Assembly: GCF_036324505.1 (NCBI RefSeq)
Contig: NC_086352.1
Location: 21,111,637-21,175,636 of the forward strand
Source of the DNA: Eleginops maclovinus
Lineage: Eukaryota; Chordata; Actinopteri; Perciformes; Eleginopidae
Reading direction: 5' to 3'
DNA: 64,000 nucleotides
Shown here: positions 53,101 to 64,000 of the stretch, piece by piece
Numbering within the stretch: the stretch's first letter is position 1
How the letters are laid out: each line of letters starts with the position of its first letter
Notes under the pieces: generated by a model
The model's database searches: none
What the model was told of the DNA's origin: nothing
Seen by the model: only the letters and a program-made list of their open reading frames with translations
Program-made: the position numbers and the translations under genes

Positions 53101-56100
53101 GTGCCACTCCACTTTGATTCAACTAGAAAATGAAATCCTGCAATCCTTTTCAAAAATCAAATGCTAAACACCCTGTGGAGGGGCTGAAATAAATATCTTT
53201 CTCCATCAAGCCTTACAAAATATGTCCTTATTTCACTTTCTTAACAGTCTCTGATCAAATAATAAGATAAAACCTCCAGAAAAAAACACAGCCATTTTGG
53301 CATATATTCACTTGTTGACAGGCAGTGTACATCAGGTGCTTTTGCAAATCATGTGACTTTATTCTATTGGTTCTATCGGTTGTAGAACACACTCACCAGT
53401 AATGACGCTTCAAAGATCAATAGTTGGATGTCTTTAGCAACAGAAACACAGAACCTGAAAAATGCTTGATGGTACAGCACTGAATGAGCGATGGCAAGCT
53501 TTTCAAAATAACATTTTTGTCTGTGACCTTTGCCAGGCACCAGCCATTTCCTTGCCTTTACTCCTCTGCCCAGTATCTGCTTTATTGTGATGCTAAACAG
53601 TGAGTTTTGACATTCAGAAGGGCCCTGCCAAAGGACAGGCTGGTGGAAGCAGTAGAGAAGAGAAAACCTTAATGGGTTCACCTGGAATGGAAAGCATCTG
53701 CTAGTCTCCACAGGCTGAAGGAGAAGGAAATGTCAAGTATGGTTATTACAGAGCGGGCAGCAGCTCACGGAATTTTCACTTGAATGAAAAAAAAGGCTTG
53801 GAGAATGCATACACAAAAGTTACATACATCTCTTCACATTAACACCCTGAGTCCAACAACATATATATTTCTCCGTCAACCTCGTTAAAAATACTTTTAC
53901 AAAACTTGGTTAAGGTAAAACTTCCCTCTCCTGAACGCCAGGGATAATCACATGATTGTGAAGTGTTCATATATCTACAGGAAGTATTGGAGTGAGTATT
54001 TGTACATAGGATCACATAAGTGTGTTTGCTAATTTGTACACCCGAGGATGCTAATCAAAGCTACTGCCAGACTAATGCAGCTCTTAAGCCCAGAGGCCCA
54101 AGACACATACATGGCTCTCTGACTCAAAGCTAAGTGTCTATGAGAGGCGTGTGTGTGTGTCTGTGTGTGTGTGTGCTGAAATGAATGCATATAGCTGTAT
54201 ACAGTCCGACATGGAAGTGTATGGGCATAAGGGGATGGTATAACAGATCAGCAAAGCCCAAATCCCACTCACTGAGGGGAATCCAGCATCAAACAGATCC
54301 TGCTGCCTGAGGGCAGGCCTTCCTTCTTTGTCAGCGTGGAAACTCCTGTCGCTGCACTTAGAGCTTCAGGCTCAGTGTGGAGACACATAGCAGGTGGAGT
54401 GGCAGCAGAAATGACAGCCTCAGAGAGAGACGGAGAGATGAGGCAGTTTGAAAGAATGTGATCATTTTATCACCAGAGACTAAAGTGGCCCAGAGAATCA
54501 TCAACAACAAGGAGCCTTGGTGTTTCTATTTCTGTGAGTGTAGAGCTGGAGAATGATATCTGGATATGGGGCTGCTTACAGATCGGTCATTGCACAGTGA
54601 GTAGAATTTTAAAACACACATTATCCCTTCTCATCACTCCTACCTAAAGGCTCCACCTTACCTCTGAGTAAATGCTTAATGGGTACCATAGCAATACATG
54701 CAAACAGATGTAGCTCTTGCAGCAGAGGCCCATAGTGTGACCAAATGTGTCGCAAATGTTAGCCTGAAGCAGAAACCAAACAGACAGCATTCTGAAAAGA
54801 TAAACAAATAATGGAATAATACAAAAGTGTGACAAGATGAAAGCAGGGGGAAATGACAGCGAAAATGTTGCTATGGCATTTCTTTACCAAAGGTATTACC
54901 ACAGAGAGCAATCTGAAGCACCACCCTGTGTAGAGGGCATAGATATAAAGGGGAGATAGTACTCATTTCCTTCCCGTAACAACAGAAGTTCATATAATCA
55001 TCTCCCAAAGCACTTCTCTCCACTGACGGCTCCACGATATGGCTTCCGGTGTTGGTAAATGTGGGAGGAGCAGGAATGTGTGTGGCTGGGCGATAAGGCT
55101 GCTGTAAAATTTAATTAGCACAAAGCCATGGTGAGCATGACTTCATTTCTCACTGCATTATTCACTAGAATACTATGCTAGAACCTAGTTGCAATCAATG
55201 TTCATAACCGGTTCATGAGAAAAAGGGTTGGACAAAGGGAGCGACAAAGAAAGACAGAGGGCGAAACAAAAAAAAGCCCATGACGCATTAGTTGTATACA
55301 AACTGAGATATATCTAATCTAAATCCCTGATAAACCTTCCAACTATTTACCCATAGGCTCCTGCCTGTGTATAGAGCCAGGCAGAATAAGAGACTGTATA
55401 GTGTGCAAAGAAAGACAAGGAAGATAACATGAGCTGTCTGAATAGCAATCCTACATTAGCAGCATCACCTACTGTTTGGGGCCTGAGCTGGTGCGAATGG
55501 GCTGATTAGGGTCCTTGGCTCGACATGCTGAACACCAGTTTCCATTTCACGATCCACAGCCTTTATTACAGCCCAGCTTTCTCATAATCCAGCAAAAGGG
55601 GATATCTGAGGTGCCTGATCGGCTTAGGACTTGGCTAAAAACGTGGGATGTACTGCAGAGAGACTTTGAGGATAGTGCAGAGGTGTTCGTTATCATCTGT
55701 TTTCTATTAGGACTGAGTGGGCACTGTTGAGCTCGGTGTGTGTTTGTGCATGCATGTGTGTCTACTTTACTCTCATCCATCACACTGACCTCTCCAACCA
55801 GTCAAGTGAATACACTTTTTCTTTCACGATTTCACTTTCTCATCGTCGGACTGGGCATGGATTACAGAGATTACAGCTTTAAGAATGAGGCTATATTTGC
55901 TAGAGGTGCGTTAAGCTTGGCCTAGTAGCAAAGGCTGATACAGTCATTATTAATTTTAACACGTGTGAGCATCAAAACGCATTTCATTGAATAAGGTATT
56001 TGACTCAGGAAGCAGCACTTCTATAACAGCACAAGTGGGAGCCATTAAAAGAGAATGTTCATTTTCTATGTCCGTGCCTCCAAGGCAAACAGCATACCAA

Positions 56101-59100
56101 TCACATTGAGTGACTTGCTACATGGAAAACCATAACCTATAGCCAAACATTTTCAGAGAGAAATATGTTCAATGCTAATTTTGGTCTATTGCAGAAACAG
56201 GGCACTATCGTGTCATATCTAACAAATGCCGTTTTGTTATTCCAGGATAGTGCTGATTCCAGGCTAAATGTTAAAGGTGGAATTGGATGTCACTGGTTTA
56301 ATCACCAAGAAACCATAAGAAAAAAACTAGGACATTAAATTACTAACTACTCGAGAAAAGTTGCTAAGTGGCCAACAGGTCAGACTGTGTTGTACAGGGC
56401 AGCTCCTTTGTGGAGTGTGTATGACTGGGTGGGAGTGCAGCAGGGAATTCCAGGAAAAGAGAACATTGTTCTCAGAAAAACATTAATAAAAGGTAGGTAA
56501 ATATTTTTTCCCTCAATTACCATTCCATTAGTCTCATTGCAGAGGCTGTACCTAATTACACTAGCCCTCTGTTAAGGTGCCCTCTTGCTCCATCTGTTCC
56601 AGGCAAGTGTGCACAGTCCGAAACATGCAGGGCGCACACACGCACCAAGTGCAGCACTTCAGACAGACAGACAAAGGCAGGTCAAGGTACACTTTCCCAT
56701 CTGGATATGCCGTCTTCTAAGAACAGTTAAACACCTTAGCCACCGATCAAGTGTGGCAGTAAGAAAGTGACTCCGAGTGGCCAGATGATTGTGGACATGA
56801 ATACAGAGAGCAGTACACCTGTACAAGCTGCAGACACAGCTAATGCCCCGACCCAGCAGTAGCCTTTAACCTCTCGCCTGCACATCGTTAAAACACAGGG
56901 TTTAAGCTGACCATTTCTATGCATGTATGCATGAGGGTTTACCTATGGAAGGGTAGAGTGAGCACTCCAGTGTTAAGGAACAGGAGCTCTTTGGCAATAA
57001 TCTGTCACTTTAATGAAAAATGCATGGGCCGTATGTGTTGCAAGGATGATATATTATGACCAAAAGCAGATAAATCAGCCACTGCTAAAGTCACGTTTTT
57101 GAAACAATGACGTGTCGCATCAATTCAAACAGATCTTGGGAGGAGAGCGTCTGTGCTCTTCTTTTTGTCTTGGGCTCACTGACATGATTTAATGACACCT
57201 TCTTTTTCTGCCTATGTCATCTCTGGGGAAAAGCAGCAAGGCTAGGGAGGAGATAAAGCTGAGAAAAAACAAAGTCAAAAAGTACAGAGGAGACTGAGGA
57301 ACCTTGTAGGAGGGGAAGCTTTCTCCCATAATTGACATTGATATGAGGAGACAAAAATGTGGAAGAGGATTGAGAAAGTACGCATGCAATCCACAGGATA
57401 CAGTAGCCTGCAGTGGAATCCACATATCACAGTCTATAAGAGGCCACATCAAAAAGGCAAGCATCTAACAGCACATTCCACTGGAGTACCCCAGCCCCAG
57501 GAAGCTACAGAGACTGATTCTCCGCACTAGTTTTTCACACATGTCTCAAATGTGAACACACTAAAGTAGGAAGAAACAAACTTCCATTATTTACTTTTTT
57601 GACTGTCATTTCAACTTCACACTCTCCCCAGTTTCCTCTTAATGATTTTGTGCGGCACAACCTCTGAAAGACATTGTGGGTTCAGTCTCAAAGTAAGCCT
57701 ATTACGCATCTCCAACTGCTATTCACACCTGAAGCCAAGTTATATAAAGTATGCACTGAATAGCTGCCTGCATGAACCAAGGATCCAACATTATATACAG
57801 AAACATAAATTCAGCAAAAAAGGGTCATAAAGTTGGCAAATACATAGCACACAAAATCTCTGTAACCAGAGGCTTGCTTTTAGTGTGAACACCGTAATGC
57901 TTTCAAGTTCAAGTAAGGAAAAATAACTCCTGTTTCCATTTAGTAAAGGGGTTCACCGACTCTGAAGTGACCTTGCATCAATTTCCAGCTCTAGTTCAGA
58001 GCGTTATCACACATAATTGTACGGCTAGGTTTCACTAAAGACATGTGAAGTAACTGCTCCTAAAGACAGAGAAATATACCCCTTCATAGGTTTGGTTTCT
58101 TCTAACACTCACTCCACAAGAAAGGCATTATAGCATGCACATACCTTCAAAATGCATGTCTTGCTTGGGCTGTCTGACCCCCTTGAAGGCTCATGCTCAA
58201 ACGCAATAGTAAAAAAAAAATATATATATGATTCCCCTCAACAAGTACTTGCACACGGTAACTTGGGAGTCAGCGTGGCTGAGATGAGGGTTTGCTTCGA
58301 AGGCTGAACTGGCCAGACAGTGCCTGGAGAGATGTTTTCAGAAGGACACAGTAAAAAGCTATGGCTGCTTCATAGATTCAATTTGCAGATTCAAGTCTGT
58401 TACACCTGTGTGGCTAACCACCATCGATCCATCATTCTGTGGAGTGCAATCCAATTTAGAGTGCCGAGGAGTCCCAGAGCCCTGCAGCCTTATCCTAACC
58501 CGGGCCACAGCCACCACAAAGCCCGCTTACCTTCATCCCCTGAAGTCTGCGGGTGTGTCTGTGTACTTTTAAGACTAGGTGAGAATGTGTGCTCAGGGAG
58601 ACTGCCGACCAAGCTAACGCCTTAGCTGCTGGCTCATGTTAAAGTGTGCTGAACCAATTTAGGAGTAAGGGAAGAGAAGCGAGAGAGGAAACGGGGGGGA
58701 AATGCCGGAAGCCCAGGCATGATCCCTTACTTAAACCAAAGACTACAGCAGGACGAGAGGAGGGAGGAAGAGGAGAACCAAAAGAAGAAGAAAAATCTAC
58801 AATCTTAAGCAAAGAATACGGAATCATTGTAATCATATTTTCTATTGAATGCCAATAATTCCACTTATCATGACTACGAAGCACAACAGCACAATCCAGT
58901 ACACTGTGATTGTGATGGGGAGCACAATCTATTGGTCATCTGATTTGTTGCAGACAACAAAAGGAAGAAAACCCTAGTGCACTTGACTCTCCCTTGGTAC
59001 GAAAGCTTAATGGCACCAAACATGTTCAGATTGACCATTCCAATCTCTCCCCATCACTACTTATTAGAGTATCTTCGGGCACAGATGTTGCTGTTTAAAT

Positions 59101-59679
59101 TCTCTTTGCTGCTCCATTGGAGTGCAGCAACACCCCTGAGATCAATTATTAAAGGGTATTTAAAACTGTGGGAAAGGAGGAAGTAGGGTGGTGTGAAACT
59201 GAAAGCATCTGTTTAAGTGTTTGTGCCGCAAACTAAACTTCATCACCTCCCGACTAAACACGGAGCATCCTGTGAGTTTCACTCACTCTAGCGACTAAAC
59301 CCAGGGCAATTAAAGTCTGGATCTCGGTAGGAGAGAAGGAGCGCCTAGAGAAGGGGTGCGGCAGGAGAAGTGGAGAGACTTCTTACCAATAACAGGCAAT
59401 TATGTTCGGGGAGGGCTATTGTCAGGCCATGAGAGTATAAAAGAAGACAGCGGGGATATGGCATAGTAGGGAAATGAGGAGGAGTGTTATTTAGGAGGCA
59501 GATGGCAGATAGGGGGAAATTAAGATGAATGGGCACTGAGAGGGCTGAGCTGGTGCTTGGGCAGGGCAGAGAAAAGTAATTAGCTGTGTTTGCTCTGGGA
59601 GGCTGGCAGTGAGGATGATACCTGCAGTGACAGGCTCAAGCCTCAGCTTTATTAGTCAACAAGGCCACGTTTGATGCCG
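50146..59679. other. Intronic, no gene recognised
   Basis: The longest stretch without a named element. Notable are clustered TAATTA/ATTA motifs at about 52470-52830, a short TG tract near 54150-54175 and a purine-rich patch at about 58660-58800. No coding signature. Confidence 0.5.
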
Positions 59680-59693
59680 CCAGCAGGGGGCAG
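59680..59693 (+). promoter_or_regulatory. CTCF-type motif
   Basis: CCAGCAGGGGGCAG is a full match to the CTCF core consensus, on the plus strand, about 2 kb 3' of the DAD exon in the gene's sense. Occupancy cannot be known from sequence. Confidence 0.5.
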
Positions 59694-61617
59694 CTGGGAC
59701 AGCAACCTCAAAGGACCTTCTTACCTGTACAACACACCATGAGTTATTTTTCACAAAGTGAACAATGAGCAGCAGCTCCTTCACTCACTGCAATTTATTT
59801 TTACTCTAATAACCTGTTAATTCAACACAGCTGTCTTTGTTTGTTCTTTCTATACTACCGGACTCTCCCTCTCAAACAGCAAGACCATTTTTTGTTTATC
59901 TGCCACAATATTCTTCAGTTTCACCCTTACAAAGTGGCTATATTTGTTCTTACTCACACCATTTCTCTCCATTTCTTATGCTACAGCCACCTCGATCTGT
60001 CTCTTTCCTCCCACCCTGTATATCTCCCTCCCCCTCGCCCCTTTCCAATCTAATTTCAGATAAGTCGTAGCCGAACAACAGAGCAAGGCCCTTTATCATT
60101 GCCATCAATGATGTGGGTGGATTGAGCATGAATAATTTTATTCATGTGTGCCTGTACCCAGCCCACAGGGATACCAATTACAAGTAATAAGAGGTAATAG
60201 GGTTACAGCGTAATTTTTAAGTGCCTCGGTAATGGTTGTAGAAAACCTTTGACAAGAGAAGAAAGCTGGTGTTTATTTAAGCTGCAGCGAGAACACAATA
60301 TCCGTTCACAGCTATGAATAATATAGGTAATATAAGTAAGTGGTATACACACACCTTGACATTTTTACATTTAAATATTGAAATTGACTTTTTAAATGAT
60401 TACATCTCAAATAGATTTGCCAGCATTCAGTTAATGTGTTTGTGTTAGTGCACATGTCTCACTGCTGTTCAAGAATCTGCAATGCATAGGTGAAAAGTAA
60501 AAAATTAAAGTTGAAAACATCTTATTATTCTCCATACAATTCCAGGACTCTTGACATATACTGTTGTCTATAGATACATGTCGCTGTATTTATATAAAAT
60601 GTGGAAAATTCACATGCAGCATTGAAAACCACAAAGGCAAACTCAAAAAGTCTGCAGTTACTGAACAATTTAGGAAACTTATCAAACTCAGCTGCCAAAG
60701 CAGCCCACACACTGCTTTCAAAGAATATCAACCCTGCTTCTCGGAGTCTGCACATCGCACTGCCTCAAACGGTGTTAGTAATGGCCTTTCACACTTTCAG
60801 AAGGCACACACAAGATCACAAAATCGAAAAGGACAACCCAAATGGTCGCTGGACACACACAAAAAAACAAGACATATGAACTGTTGAGAGGAATTTGCAA
60901 TACATGGCAGATATGTTAAGGATTGGCCACCCAAGAGCAGATGAAAAGACACAGCTGAGCATGCTTGAGCTTTAGCTTTGTGGGTTTCAACGGTTTGCTT
61001 TACCATGGTTTACAGGCCTGAGAACCTGTCGGAAGGAGCTGGGGCTGATTGTCTTCTGCTGGTTATCTGTGGAGGGCAGTGGACACATAATGCAAACATA
61101 TTTTACAGGACTAAGAGGATCAGAAAGATCAGGAGGATGCACAGGCTGAAGAATGGCTGTGAAGAGAAGTTCATCAACAACAAAGGGCACAGCTGGCAAT
61201 TGCAACTAAATGAGCAGTCCATTCAAAACGGTAAACATCCCTTGTTGAATTTACAACATGTGTTTCAATTGCTTATATAGGATCAAAGACTGCCAGAAAC
61301 AGAACTGGGTGTTTAGTGCTTTTTCTGGGATCCAATCATGAAACAGTCGAGGTAATGGTGTAAAGCTTTGGGCATTGTGCTCCTAGCAAGCATGTGTACA
61401 AACAACCAACTAATGTATTTTGGAAGTGACTCAGAATGAGAGTGTATTGTGCCAAGGCGTGTGAACGCAAGGAGGCCTTCTGTTCAATCAGCTTTCTAAA
61501 ACAAACATATGCATCCAGTTGGAAGGTTAGGACCTGCAATTATTGTGATTTTTGAACATCTGAATGGACCCAAAACACTGTCCAAATTGTTTTCGAGAAA
61601 ATATGTATGTGTGCATC

Positions 61618-61638
61618 TTTATTTGTGCATACATTTTA
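61618..61638 (-). promoter_or_regulatory. diaph2: In-frame stop plus AATAAA just inside the last intron
   Basis: If the DAD exon is not spliced, the reading frame continues G-E-S-H-I-L-S and stops at TAA (61636-61638). A canonical AATAAA follows at 61618-61623, only about 36 nt from the 5' splice site. Together these form a minimal composite terminal exon that would end the protein seven residues after the DAD basic cluster. This is a sequence-level prediction; no transcript evidence is available here. Confidence 0.4.

Positions 61639-64000
<2,362 letters not shown>

Noticed and set aside
53373..53711. 112-codon minus-strand ORF
   Set aside because: No domain, no coding-type codon choice and no flanking splice signals that make sense.
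59987..60060. Pyrimidine tract followed by AG, resembling a plus-strand 3' splice site
   Set aside because: No coding sequence follows on the plus strand, and the host gene is on the minus strand.

Overview
The window looks like teleost fish nuclear DNA. It is AT-rich, with no bacterial-style gene packing, several CA/TG microsatellites up to about 160 bp, a tRNA-derived SINE, fish-type LINE 3' ends and several DNA-transposon fragments. Coding sequence is very sparse. The only host gene I can defend is a Diaphanous-related formin on the minus strand, called diaph2 (paralogue diaph3 is the alternative). Two of its exons are visible: the DAD exon at 61659-61754 and the terminal coding exon at 19470-19825. 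Splice sites and reading phase match, and they are separated by one intron of about 41.8 kb. No earlier formin exon was recognised in 61755-64000.

Layout. 1-19469 is 3' flanking DNA of the formin, including its probable 3' UTR and poly(A) signals near 19.1-19.3 kb. It carries a short near-perfect hairpin (73-126), a LINE 3' end (2432-2493), a common fish 'TACTTAAGTA' type repeat (about 3095-3505), TG tracts, and one unexplained coding-like minus-strand ORF at 16902-17303. 19826-61658 is the giant last intron. It holds a divergent direct duplication (22.8 and 23.6 kb), a SINE (27.9-28.2 kb), large CA/TG/GA/GC microsatellites (32-41 kb), a mobile-element island (42.7-46.3 kb), further fish repeats (47.6 and 50.1 kb) and CTCF-like motifs (40.17 and 59.68 kb). 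61755-64000 is the next upstream intron.

The most interesting block is the island at 42.7-46.3 kb. A 942-bp element (43495-44436) has terminal inverted repeats. From each end a different gene starts and runs inward: a plus-strand accessory-protein first exon and a minus-strand THAP-domain first exon. Each ends in a clean 5' splice donor, and only about 214 bp lies between the donors. This is best read as an internally deleted copy of a two-gene DNA transposon, ISL2EU/PHIS-like by my recollection of family architecture. About 1.7 kb away is the first exon of a P2X7-like (ballast-domain-type) gene fragment, also cut off after its donor.

A second point concerns the formin. The DAD exon is followed immediately by an in-frame stop and a canonical AATAAA about 36 nt into the intron. 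Intronic polyadenylation could therefore swap the 117-residue tail for a 7-residue one. All identifications come from reading the sequence; no database search was possible.
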